NCBI GenBank assembly: GCA_009823505.1
Contig: VZQC01003052.1
Coordinates: 683,332 to 747,331, forward strand
Source of the DNA: Rhizomys pruinosus
Taxonomy: Eukaryota; Chordata; Mammalia; Rodentia; Spalacidae
Length of the DNA: 64,000 nucleotides
Direction of reading: 5' to 3'
The position numbers and the translations under genes are program-made. Numbering within the stretch: position 1 is the stretch's first letter; the number at the start of each line of letters is the position of its first letter. This document shows, in pieces, positions 13,251-24,231 of this stretch. The notes under the pieces were generated by a model. The model saw nothing but the letters and a program-made list of their open reading frames with translations, was not told the origin of the DNA and searched no databases.

Positions 13251-16200
13251 GTCTCAGACATGTCCACGGTGTCAGTACCTGTTGTCTCAGACATGTCCAT
13301 GGTCTCAGTACCTGTTGTCTCAGACATGTTCATTGTCTCAGTCTCTGTCTCAGACATCTCTGCAGTCTCATTGGCTGTTGTCTCAGACATATCTACTATC
13401 TCAATCCCTGTGGTTTCAGACATGTCCACTCTCTCAGTCCCTGTTTCTCAGACATCTGCAATGTCTAAATCCCTGTTTTCTCAGACATGTCCACTGTCTC
13501 AGTCAGTGTTGTCTCAGACAATTCCACTATCTCAGGCCCTGTTGTCTCAGCCATGTCCAAGGTATCAGTTCGCATTATCACAGACTTGTCCACCGTGTCA
13601 GTCCCTGTGGTCAAATACCTGTCCACTGTGTCAGTACCTGTTGTCTCAGACCTGTCCACGGTCTTAGTACCTGTTGTCTCAAGCATAGCCATTGTCTCAG
13701 TCCCTAATGTCTCAGACATGTCAACACTATCATTCCCTGTGGTCTCAGATATGTCCACTGTCTCAGTACTGGTGGTCTCAGAGGTGTCCCCTGTGTGATT
13801 CCCTGTTGTCTCAGATGTGTCCACTGTTTAAGTCAGTGTCTTCTCACACAGGACTTCTCCACTTTCTCAGACATGTCATCTGTCTCAGTCTCTGTTGTCT
13901 CAGACTTGTCCACAGTCTCAAACCCTGTTGTCTCAAACGTGTCCAAGGTCTAATTCCTTGTTGTCTCAGACACGTCCTTAGTGTCAGTCCCTGTTGTCTC
14001 TGTCATTTCCAATATCTCAGTCCCTGTTTTCTCAGACATGTCCAAGGTCTCAGTCCCTGTTGTCTCAGACATGTCCACGGTTTCTGTTCTCTTTATCACA
14101 GATATGTACTCAGTGTAAGGTCCTGTTGTCTCAGACATGTCCACGGTGTTAGTACCTGTTATCTTGGACATGTCCACGGTCTCAGTTCTTGTTGTCTCTG
14201 ACATATCCATTGTACCAGTCCCTGATTTCTTAGAAATGTCCACACTCTCAGTCCCTGTTGTCTTCAGATATATCGACTGTGTCAGTCCCTGTTGTCTCAG
14301 ATGTGTCCACTGTCTAAGTCCCTGTCTTCTCAGACAGGACATCTACACTGTCTCAGACATGTCAACTGTCTCAGTCTCTGTTGTCTCAGAGTTGTCCACT
14401 GTCTCAAACCCTGTTGTCTCAAACTTGTCCACTGTCTAAATCCATGTTATCTCAGACATGTCCACTGTCTCAGTCCCTGCTGTCTTAGACAGGTCCACCA
14501 TCCCAATCTCTGTTGTCTCAGGCATGTCCACTTCCTCAGTCCTGGTTTTCTCATACAGGTACACTGTCTCAGCACCTGTTGTCTCAGACATGTCCAATAT
14601 CTAAGTCACTGTTGTCTCAGACATGTCCACTGTCTCAGTCAGTGTTGTCTCAGACATGTCCACTATCTCAATCCCTGTTGTGTCAGACATGTCCACTGTC
14701 TCAGTCCCTGGTCTCTCAGACCGGTCCTCAGCCTCAGTACCCATTGTCTCAGACATGTCCAAGGTCTCAGTCCCTGTTGTCTCAGACATGTCCACGATGT
14801 CAGTACCTGTTTTCCAGACATATCCATTTTCTCCTCCCTGATGTCTCAGACATGTCAACAGTCTCAGTCCGTGTTGTCTCAGATATGTACACAGTCTCAG
14901 TTCTGGTGGTCTCAGAGGTGTCAACTGTCTCAGTCCCTGTTGTCCCAGAGGTGTCCACTGTCTAAGTCAGTGTCTTCTCACACAGGACATCTCTACTCTC
15001 TCAGACATGTAAACTTTCTCAGTCTCTGTTTTCTCAGACTTGTCCACTGTCTCAAACCCTGTTGTCTCAAACGTGTCCACTGTCTAAGTCTCTGTTGTAT
15101 CAGACATGTCCCCTGTCTCAGTTTCTGTTGTTTCACACATGACGACTGTCTCAGTCCCTGTTGTCTCAGGCACGTCTATGTTCTCAGTCTCTTTTCTCAG
15201 ATATGTCCACTGCCTCATTCCCGTTATTCTCATACAGGTACACTGTCTCAGCCCCTGTTGTCTCAGACATGTCCACTGTCTCATTCCCTGTTGTCTCAGA
15301 CATGTCCAATTTCTAAGTCCCTTTTGTCTCAGATATATCTACTGTCTCAGTCCATGTTGTTTCAGACATATCGCCTGTCTCAATCCCCGTTGTCTCAGAC
15401 ATGAACATAATCTTAGTCGCAGTTGTATCAGACATGTCCACTCTCTCAGTCCCTATTCTCTCAGACATGTCCACTGTCTCAGTCCCCTTTGTCTCAGACA
15501 TGAACATGCTCTTATTTGCAGTTGGATCAGATATGTGCATTCTCTCAGTCCCTATTCTCTCAGCCATGTCCACTGTCTTTGTCCCTGTTGTTTCAGACAT
15601 ATCCACTGTGTCAGTCCCTGTGGTCTCAGACATGTCCACTGTCTCAGTCCCTGTTGTCTCAGATATGTCCACTGTCTCAGACCTGGTTTTCTCAGATATG
15701 TCCACTGTCTCAGTGCCTGTTGTCTCAGATGTTTCCATAGTCTCAGTCGCTGTGATTTCAGACAGGACTTGTCCACTGGCGAAGACATGTCAACTGCCTC
15801 AGTCTCTGTTGTCTCAGACAGGTCCATTGTCTTGAACCCTGTTGACTCAGACTTGCCCACTGTCTCAGTCCCTGTTCTCTCAGACATGTCCACTGTCTCA
15901 TTCCCTGTTGTTTCACACATGTCCACTGTATCAGTGCCTGTTGTCTCAGACATGTCCACTGTCTCAGTTCCTGCTCTCTCAGACATGTCCAAAGTCTCAG
16001 TCCCGTTTGTCTCAGAGTTGTCAAGTGTCTGAGTCCCTGAAGTCTCTGACATGTCCAATGTCTCAGTCCCTGTTGACTCAGACATCTCCATGGTCTCATT
16101 GGCTGTTGTGTCAGACATATCCACTGTCACAATCCTTGTTTTCTCAGATATGTCCACTGTCTCAGTCCCTCTTGTCTCAGACATGTGCAATGTCTAAATT

Positions 16201-18313
16201 CCTGTTGTCTCAGAGATGTCCCTTTTGTCAGTTTCTGTTGTTTCACACATGTCCACGGTCTCAGTCCCTGTTGTCTCAGATACATCTATGTTCTCACTCT
16301 CTGTTTTCTCAGACATGTCCACTGCCTCAGTCCCGGTTTTCTCATACAAGTACATTGTCTCAGCCCTGTTGTCTCAGACATGTCCACTGTCTCATTCTCT
16401 GTTGTCCCAGACATGTCCAATGTCTAAGTCCCTGTTGTCTCATATAAATCTAGTGTCTCAGTCCCTGTTGTTTCAGACATGTTGCCTGTCTTAGTCCCCA
16501 TTGTCTCAGACATGAACACACTCTCATTCGCAGTTGTATCAGACATGTCCACTGTCTCAGGCCCTGTTGTCACAGACATGTCCACTGTCTCAGTCCCTGT
16601 CTCAGATATATCTACTGACTCAGTCCCTGTTGTTTCAGGCATGTTACCTGTCTCAGTCCCAATTGTCTCAAACATGAACATGCTCTTACTGGCAGTTGTA
16701 TCAGACGTGTCCACTGTCTCAGTCCCTGTTGTCACAGACATGTCCACTGTCTCCGTTCCTGTTGTTTCAGACATATCCACTGTGTCAGTCCCTGTTGTCT
16801 CAGACATGTCCACTGTCTCAGTCCCTGTTGTCTCAGATATGTCCACTGTCTCAGTCCTGGTTGTCTCAGATATGTCCACTGTCTCATGCCCAGTTTTCTC
16901 AGATGTCTCCAGAGTCTCAGTCGCTATCATCTCAGACAGGACTTGTCCACTGGCGAAGACATGTCAATGGCCTCAGTCTCTGTTGTCTCATTCAGGTCCA
17001 CTGTCTCGAACCCTGTTGACTCAGAGTTGTCCACTGTCTCAATCACTGTTCTCTCAGACAAGTCCACTGTCTCATTCCCTGTTGTTTCACACATGTCCTC
17101 TCTCTCAGTGCCTGTTGTCTCAGCCATGTCCACTGTCTCAGTCACTGTTCTCTCAGACAAGTCCACTGTCTCATTCCCTGTTGTTTCACACATGTCCTCT
17201 GTCTCAGTACCTGTTCTCTCAGAAATGTCCACTGTCTCAGTTCCTGTTCTTTCAGCATGTCCAAAGCCTCAGTCCCAGGTGTCTCAGATATGTCCGGGTG
17301 TCTGAGTCCCTGAAATCTCTGACATGTCCAATGTCTGATTCCCTATTGTATCAGACATGTCCAAGTTCCCAGTACCTTTTGTCTCAGACATGTCCACTGC
17401 CACAGTCCAGATTTTCTCATTGAGGTACACTGTCTCAGCCCCTGTTGTCCCAGACATGTAAACTGTCTCATTCCCTGTTGTCTCAGCCATATCCTCTGTC
17501 TCAAACAGTGTTGTCTCATACATGACCACTATCTCAATCCCTGTTGTGTCAGACATGTCCACTGTCTCAGTCCCTGGTGTCTCAGACATGTCCACCACCT
17601 CAGTTACCTTTGTCTCACACATGTCCATGGTATCAGTCCCTGTTACCTCAGACATGTCCAAGTTGTCAGTCCCTGTTGTCTCAGGCATTTCCAATGTCTC
17701 AGTCCCTGTTGTCTAAGACATGTGAAAAGTCTCAGTCCTGGATGTCTCAGATATGTCCAGTGTCTTAGTCCCTGCAGTCTCAAACATGTCCAATTCCTGA
17801 TTGCCTTTTGTCCTAGACATGTCCAATTTCTCAGTACCTGTTGCCTCAGACATATCCACTGTCTTAGCCCCTGTTGTCTCAGACATGTCCACTGTTTCAT
17901 TCCCTGTTGTCACAGCCATATCCTCTGTCTCACTCAGTGTTGTTTCATACATGGCCACTATCTAATCCCTGTTGTGTCAGACATGTCCACTGTCTCAGTC
18001 CCTGGTGTCTCAGACAGGTCCACGGCCTCAGTTCCCATTGTCTCAGACATGTCCATGGTGTCAGTCACTGTTGCCTCAGACATGTCCACGTTGTCAGTCC
18101 CTGTTGTCTCAGGCATTACCAATTTCTCATTCCCTGTTGTCTCAGACATGTGCAAAGTCTCAGTCCTGGTTGTCTCAGATATGTCCAGTGTCTTAGTCCC
18201 TGCATTCTCAGACATGTACAATTCCTGATTCCCTGTTGTCCTAGACATGTCCAATTTCTCAGTACCTGTTGCTTCTGGCATGTCCACTGTCTCAGTCACT
18301 GTTGTCTCATAAA

Positions 18314-18341
18314 TGACATGTCCACTGTCTCAGACATGTCC
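18314..18341 (+). promoter_or_regulatory. p53-like full site, 8-bp spacer
   Basis: TGACATGTCC, an 8-base spacer, then AGACATGTCC. The pair forms where an 18-base short unit replaces a full 33-base unit. One base departs from RRRCWWGYYY x 2. Sequence match only; no evidence of binding. Confidence 0.3.
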
Positions 18342-18894
18342 ACTGTCTCAGTAATCGTTATCTCAGATATGTCCATTGTCATTCACTCTTTGTTCAGACA
18401 TGTACACAGACTTAGTCTCTGTTGTCTCAGACATGTCCAATTTCTCAGTCCCTGTTGACTCAGACATGTCCAATGTCTCAGTCCTGTTGTCTCAGACATG
18501 ACATGTCCACTGGCTCAGAAATGTCCACTGGCTCAGACATGTCCACTGTCTCATACTCTGCTGTATCAACCATGTACACACTCTAAGTCCCTGTTGTCTC
18601 AGACATGTCCACTGTCTCATTCCGTGTTGTTTTGCACATGTCCACTATCTCAGTGCCTGTTGTCACAGACATGTCCACTGTCTCATTCCCTGTTGTTTCA
18701 CACTATATCAATGCCTGTTGTTTCAGACGTGAACACACTCTGGGTCGCAGTTCTATCTGATACGTCCACTGTCTCAGTCCCTGTTTTCTCACACATGTCC
18801 ACTGTCTCAGCCAATGTTGTCTCAGGCATGTCCACTGTCTCAGACCCTATTGTCTCAGACATGTCCACTGTCTCAGTCACTGTTGTCTCAGAAG

Positions 18895-18922
18895 TGACAT
18901 GTCCACTGTCTCAGACATGTCC
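18895..18922 (+). promoter_or_regulatory. p53-like full site, 8-bp spacer
   Basis: TGACATGTCC and AGACATGTCC separated by ACTGTCTC; 19 of 20 consensus positions match. It arises at a GAAGTGACATG junction variant in the array. Match only. Confidence 0.3.
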
Positions 18923-20496
18923 ACTTTGTCAGTGCCTGTTGTCTCAGACATGTCCACTTTCTCACTCCCTGTTGTCTCATAAATGTCCAATGTCAGAGTC
19001 CCTGTTGTCTCAGACATGTCCACTGTCTCTGTTCCTGTTGTTTCAGACATGTTCATGGTCTCAGTCCCTATTATCTCAGACATAAGCACGGTCTAAGTCC
19101 CTGTTGTCTCAGTCATGTCCACTATCTCAGTTCCTGTATTTTCCAAACATATCCACTCTCTCATTCCCTGTTGTCTCAGACATGTCCACTGTCTGAGTCC
19201 TCATTATATCAGATATGTCCAATGTCATTCCCTCTTTGCTCAGACATGTCCACTGTCTCAATCTCTGCTTTATCAGACGTGTCCCCTCTCTAAGTCCCTG
19301 TTTTCTCGGACATGACATGTCTGCTGTCTCAGATATGTGTACTGTCTCAGTCACTGTTGTCTCATACATGTCCACAGTCTCAGTCTCTACTGTCTCAGAC
19401 ATGTCCAATGTCTCATTCCCTGTTGTTTAACATATATCCAGGTTCTCAGGTCCTGCTGTGTCAGATATGTCTTTGGTCTCAGTCCATGTTGTCTCAGACA
19501 TGTCCACTGTCTGATTCCCTGTTGTCTCAGACATATCCAATATCTCATTCCCTGTTGTCTCCCACATGAACACGCTCTTAGTCACAGATGTATCATAAAT
19601 ATCCATTGTTTCAGTCCCTGTTGTCTCAGACATGTCCATTTTATCAGTCCCTGCTTTTTCAGACTTGTCTACTGTGTCACTCCCTGTGGTCTCAGACATG
19701 TCCACTGTCTCATTCCTGCTTGTCTCAGATGTGTCCACTGTCTCAGTCCCTGTTTTCACAAGTATTTCAACTGTCTCAGTCACTGTGATCTCAGACAGGA
19801 CTTGTCCAATGTCTAAGACATGTCAACTGTCTCAGCCTCTATTGTCTCTGACAGTTCCACTGTCTTGAACCCTGTTGACTCAGATGTGTCCACTGTCTCA
19901 GTCCCTGTTGTCTCAGACATGTACATGGTCTCATTGGCTGTTGTCTCAGACATATCCACTATCTCAATCCCTGTTGTCTCATATATGTACATTGTCTCAG
20001 TCCCTGTTGTCTCAGACATGCCCAATGTCCTAATCCCTGTTGTCTCAGACATGTCCACTGTCCCAGTCAGTATTGTCTTAGACAAGTCCACTATCTCAGA
20101 CCCTGTTGTCTCAGACATGGCCATGTTCTCAGTCCCGGTTTTCTCAAATGTGTCCACTGTCTCAGTCCCTGTTTCCTCAGACATGTGCAAGGTCTCAGTC
20201 CCTGTTGACTCAGACATGTCCACTGTCTCATTCCTTGTTGTTTCACACATATCCATAGTCTCAGTGTGTGTTGTCTCAGACATGTCCATGGTCTCAGACC
20301 CTGTTTTCTCTCAAATTTTTTGTCTCACACATGTCCACTGTCTCCGTTCCCGTTGTCTCAGACATGAACAAGCTCTTAAACAGAGTTGCATCAGACATGT
20401 CCACTGTTTCCCTCCCTGTTGTCTCAGATATGTCCACTGACTCAGACACTATTGCCTCAGGCATGTCCACTCTCTCAGTCACTGTTGTCTCAGAAA

Positions 20497-20524
20497 TGAC
20501 ATGTCCACTGTCTCAGACATGTCC
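20497..20524 (+). promoter_or_regulatory. p53-like full site, 8-bp spacer
   Basis: Same arrangement as at 18895, formed at a GAAATGACATG junction variant; 19 of 20 positions match the two half-sites. Match only. Confidence 0.3.
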
Positions 20525-21178
20525 ACTGTCTCAGTTCCTGTTGTATCAGACATGTCCATTGTCTCACTCTCTGATGACTCATAAATGTCCAATGTCACAG
20601 TCCCTGTTGTTTCAGACATGTCCACTGTATCAGTCCCTGTTTTTAAAGAACATATCCAGTGTCTCAATCCCTGTTGTCTCTGACAAGATATGTCCACTCT
20701 CTCATTCCCTGTTGTCTCAGACTTGTCCACTGTCTCACTCCACACTATCTCAGATATGTCCAATATCATTCCCTCTTTGCTCAGACATGTCCAAAGACTT
20801 AGTCCCTGTTGTCTCAGACATGTCCAATTTTTCAGTCTCTGTTGATTCAGACATGTCCAATGTCTCAGTCTCTGTTGTCTCAGACATGACATGTCCACTG
20901 TCTCAGTCATGTCCACTGGCTCAGATATGTCCACTGTCTCAGACTTGCCTGTATCAGTCATGTCCATTCTCTAAGTCCCTGTTTTCTTGGACATGTCCAC
21001 TGTCTAAGTCCCTGTTGTCTCAGAAATGTCCAATGTCTAAGTCCCTGTTGTCTCTGACATGTCCACTGTCTCAGTCACGTCCACTATCTCAATCCCTGTT
21101 GTGTTAGACCTGTCCTCTGTTTCAGTCCCTGGTGTCTCAGACAGTTCCTCGGCATCAGTTGCCATTGTCTCAGACCTG

Positions 21179-21183
21179 TCCAC
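21179..21183. repeat. Left target-site duplication of the MaLR element
   Basis: TCCAC directly precedes the TG of the 5' LTR and is repeated at 23273-23277 directly after the CA of the 3' LTR. A 5-base direct duplication is the usual integration footprint of this class. Both copies are minisatellite sequence, so the insertion split a unit. Confidence 0.9.
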
Positions 21184-21542
21184 TGTGGTGGTTTGAATGA
21201 ATGTCCCTATAGGCTTTAAGTATTCAGACATTTGTCTCCAGTTGGTGGCACTGTTTTTGGAGGTCTTAGAAGGAGTGGCCGTGCTAGAGGAAATATATCA
21301 CTGGGGGCAGGCTTAGTGAGTTTAACAAGCTTCGTGGTCTCCAGTCGCCCTCTCTCTTGGCTTCCTGCTCTCATTGGGAGATGTGATCCTCTGCCTGCTG
21401 TTCCAGCTCCAGCCACCATGCCTCCCACCACAATGGACTCTAGTTCCCTGGAACCATCAATCGTAAACTGAAATACACTCTTCCTTTCATAAGTTCCTTG
21501 GTCATGGTGTTTTATCACAGCAACAGAAAAGTGATTGATACA
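21184..21542 (+). repeat. 5' LTR of the MaLR element
   Basis: TG...CA-bounded and 359 bases long. Its 3' part contains TTCCTTGGTCATGGTG followed by a TTTATCACAGCAACAGAAAA segment, as in the downstream copy. The polyadenylation-type hexamer seen as AATAAA in the 3' LTR reads AATACA here. Confidence 0.88.
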
Positions 21543-22302
21543 GTCATTTGGTACCAGAAGTGTGATGTTTTCTGTGAAGGACCTGACCATGTGGATGTTT
21601 GGAGAAATGTGGAAGACTTTGGAACTTTGGGCTAGAAAAGCTGTTGACTACTATAAGCAGAGCTTAACAGGCCATTCTAGTAGAAGCCTGGAAGAAAGCA
21701 TGGCTGCAAAAAATGTAATTCCAGAGGAAAATAAAGACTTAAGCAGCAACTGGGATATTTTGATAAAGAATCTGGCAGCAGTTTGCCCACAGCCCAAATG
21801 CTTGCCTGAAGCTAAGTTGAAAAGCAATGATCTAATGTCTTTTGCAGAGGATATTTCAAGACAGTCTAACCTAGAAATGGTGGTGTGGCTTTTAATGGTG
21901 AATATTGTGCAGATCTACAGTGATGAAGAGCAGATGGGGCAGAAAAAAATGCAAAATGTACAGTTTGGATCTGAAAACTGCACTGGGAAGATTAAAGGGG
22001 GGGCCAAGGCATGTGAAGGAGATGCTCCCTTTCATAAGGAGACTAAAGTGATTAAGGAAGGGCCTCGAGATTTACAAGTAAACAACAGAAATTGTACCTT
22101 CAGGGCAAGGCCACACCCAGCTAATCCAACTTTTGAAAGGAAAATACTGAAAGCGTTTTCTACTCCAAGTCTAGGGCAGAGAAAAATTGCAAATGTGGTT
22201 AAAGTAGGAGAGAGTCCATCCCAAACTTGCAGCCAGATTCGGCAATTTCATTCACGAGGTGCTGGCTTTAGAGGCATGAAGTTTGCAATAGTGAAGGGGT
22301 GA
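21535..22302 (+). CDS. Unassigned 255-codon open frame in the MaLR interior
   Basis: An open frame begins in the last bases of the 5' LTR and runs through most of the interior. MaLR interiors carry at best a decayed gag-like region and no reverse transcriptase. I see no zinc knuckle (CCHC), protease or polymerase motif. The product would be basic and hydrophilic with scattered cysteines. The start overlaps the LTR edge and primer site, which argues against use as a real initiator. It may be a surviving piece of the ancestral reading frame or chance. No function is proposed. Confidence 0.25.
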   Translation: MIQSFGTRSVMFSVKDLTMWMFGEMWKTLELWARKAVDYYKQSLTGHSSRSLEESMAAKNVIPEENKDLSSNWDILIKNLAAVCPQPKCLPEAKLKSNDLMSFAEDISRQSNLEMVVWLLMVNIVQIYSDEEQMGQKKMQNVQFGSENCTGKIKGGAKACEGDAPFHKETKVIKEGPRDLQVNNRNCTFRARPHPANPTFERKILKAFSTPSLGQRKIANVVKVGESPSQTCSQIRQFHSRGAGFRGMKFAIVKG

Positions 22303-22912
22303 TAAGTTCTTCCTCCACGGTTTCAGAGAGCCACAGAGGCCAGGAAGAGTGCAGCAGGGGTGTCTCTTAATAAATAAGGCCCTGATAGGCCATTGCATGA
22401 GGCTGTGACTGTGAAGCCTGGTTGACAGTGGAGACCCAAGATGACATTCGAGATGCCAGTCCTGTGAGATATTTGCCAATGAGAGCTGCATACAGGGAGT
22501 GGTACCAGCCTAAGAAAGAGATATATGTTGCAAGCAAAGCTGGAAGAGCTGAGCCATCTAAGCCCTTTGGAAGTCAAGTCCCAGAAGTTGCACATGGAGC
22601 TACTGCTCTTGGTTTTTGCCCTGCTGGTTTTCGGTCTTGTTTTGGTCCAGTATTTCCTCACTATGCTTCTATTCTTCCCTTTTGGAATGGAGATGTGTAT
22701 TCAGTTCCACAGTACATTGGGAGTTTGTAATTCCCCTTTTGATTTTACAGGAGCTTACAGTTAGGAGATTGGCCTGAGTCTCAGAAGAGACTTTGGACTG
22801 TAGACTTTTGAATGGCATTGAAACTGGTAAAGACTATGGGGACTTTTAAAGTTGGACTAAATGCATTTTGCATTTTACATGGTCAGGAGCCTATGTGGCC
22901 CAGAGAGTGGAA
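21543..22912 (+). mobile_element. MaLR internal region
   Basis: Sits between the two LTRs and starts with GTCATT followed by a leucine-tRNA-like primer site. It includes the GACTTTGGAACTTTGGGCTA stretch typical of MaLR interiors near 21616. No pol or env similarity is visible, and at 1.37 kb there is no room for them. The last bases before the 3' LTR (CCCAGAGAGTGGAA) are the likely polypurine primer. Confidence 0.75.
21549..21566 (+). other. Primer-binding-like site of the MaLR element
   Basis: TGGTACCAGAAGTGTGAT starts six bases after the 5' LTR. Placement and sequence resemble the leucine-tRNA primer sites of ERVL and MaLR elements. Assignment is by recollection of the family pattern, not by alignment to a tRNA. 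Confidence 0.55.
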
Positions 22913-23272
22913 TGTGGTGGTTTGAATGAGTGTCCCCTATAGGCTGTAAGTATTCAGACATTTGTCTCCAGTTGGTGGCACTGTTTTTGGAGGTCTTAGA
23001 AGGTGTGGCCGTACTAGAGGAAGTATATCACTGGGGGCAGACTTAGTGAGTTTAACAAGCCTCATGGTCTCCAGTCACCCTCTCTCTTGGCTTCCTGTGC
23101 TCATTGTGAGATGTGACCGTCTGCATGCTGCTCCAGCTCCAGCCGCCATGCCTCCCACCACAATGGACTCTAATTCCCTGGAACCGTCAATCATAAGCTC
23201 AAATAAACTCTTCCTTTTATAAGTTCCTTGGTCATGGTGTTTTATCACAGCAACAGAAAAGTGACTAATACA
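22913..23272 (+). repeat. 3' LTR of the MaLR element
   Basis: Direct repeat of 21184-21542, 360 bases, ending ACTAATACA. It keeps CAAATAAACTC, an AATAAA signal, about 65 bases before its end. Differences from the 5' LTR are mostly transitions, consistent with neutral decay. Confidence 0.88.
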
Positions 23273-24203
23273 TCCACAGTTTCAGTCCCTGTTGTCTCAG
23301 ACATGTCCATGGTCTCATTTCCAATTATCACAGACATGTCCAAGATGCCATTCCCTTTTGTCTCAGGCATTTCCAAAATCTCAGATTTCAGTGTCTGAGT
23401 CCCTGCAGTCTCAGACATGTCCAATGTCTGATTCCCTGATTTCTCAGACTTGTCCAATGTCTCAGTCCCTGTTGTCTCTGACATGTCTATTGTCTCAGTC
23501 CCTGTTGTCTCAGACATGTCCACTGTCTCATTCCCTGTTGTTTCACACATGTCTACTGTCTCAGTGCCTGTTGTTTCAGACATGAACCCGCTCTTAGTCT
23601 CAGTTCTATCAGACATGTCCACTGTCTCAGTCCCTGTTTTCTCAGACATATCCACTGTCTCAACCCCTGTTGTCTCAGAAATGTCCACTGTCTCAGACCC
23701 TATTGTCTCGGGCATGTCCACTCTCACAGTCACTGATGTCTCAGAAATGATATGACCAATGCCTGAGACATGTCGCCTGTCTCAGTCCCCATTGTCTCAG
23801 ACATGAACACGCTCTTATTCGCACTTGTATCAGACAAGTCCACTGTTTCAGTTCCTGTTGTCTCAGACATTTCCACTATCTCACTCCCTGATGTCTCATA
23901 AATGTCCAATGTCACAGTCTCTGTTGTCTCAGACATGTCCACTGTATCAGTCGCTGTATTTTAAGAACATATCCAGTGTCTCAATCCCTGCTGTCTCCAA
24001 AACTATATGTCCACTGTGTCATTCTCTGTTGTCTCAGACATGTCTACTGTCTCAGTCCCCGTTATCTCAGATATGTCCAATATCATTTACTCTTTGCTCA
24101 GACATGTCCACAGACTTAGTCCCTGTTGTCTCAGACATGTCTAGTTTCTCAGTCCCTGTTGACTGAGACATGTCCAATATCTCAGTACCTGTTGTCTCAG
24201 ACA

Positions 24204-24231
24204 TGACATGTCCACTGGATCAGACATGTCC
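24204..24231 (+). promoter_or_regulatory. p53-like full site, 8-bp spacer
   Basis: TGACATGTCC, spacer ACTGGATC, AGACATGTCC, formed by consecutive 18-base short units. Match only. Confidence 0.3.

Larger units (their letters stand above)
1..21183 (+). repeat. 33-bp minisatellite array, proximal block (left end outside window)
   Basis: A head-to-tail tandem repeat with a 33-base unit fills the whole block, about 640 units. The unit is a 15-base half, TCAGTCCCTGTTGTC, followed by an 18-base half, TCAGACATGTCCACTGTC. All units face the same way. They are 22/33 pyrimidine on the + strand, and the consensus has no CpG. Neighbouring units differ by several substitutions, so the array is old or loosely homogenised. 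Because 33 is a multiple of 3, five of six frames of the consensus are open (11-residue repeats MSTVSVPVVSD, CPLSQSLLSQT and HVHCLSPCCLR forward; MSETTGTETVD and RQWTCLRQQGL reverse). Frames change wherever an 18- or 23-base short unit occurs, and CTAAG variants add TAA stops. I do not recognise the family. A coding VNTR is the alternative, judged unlikely. Confidence 0.97.
21184..23272 (+). mobile_element. ERVL-MaLR-type LTR retrotransposon inserted in the minisatellite
   Basis: Two direct LTRs of about 360 bases (21184-21542 and 22913-23272) flank a 1.37-kb interior, with a perfect TCCAC target duplication. The LTRs begin TGTGGTGGTTTGAATGA and end in ACA. A primer-binding-like site follows the 5' LTR and a purine run precedes the 3' LTR. 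Size, LTR style and a short interior without pol match non-autonomous MaLR elements such as rodent ORR1/MT; the exact subfamily needs a library search. By hand the LTRs differ at about 26 positions plus one indel (about 7%), so this is not a recent insertion. It post-dates the array because both flanks are array. Confidence 0.85.

Noticed and set aside
21232..21471. Proline/alanine-rich 79-codon frame (and its twin at 22962) as a small protein gene
   Set aside because: Both are the same frame of the two LTR copies, so they reflect the retrotransposon and not a gene pair.
22420..22770. Hydrophobic open frames in the MaLR interior as an env membrane segment
   Set aside because: Frames overlap each other, are short, and MaLR elements have no env. 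No cleavage site or fusion features are seen.
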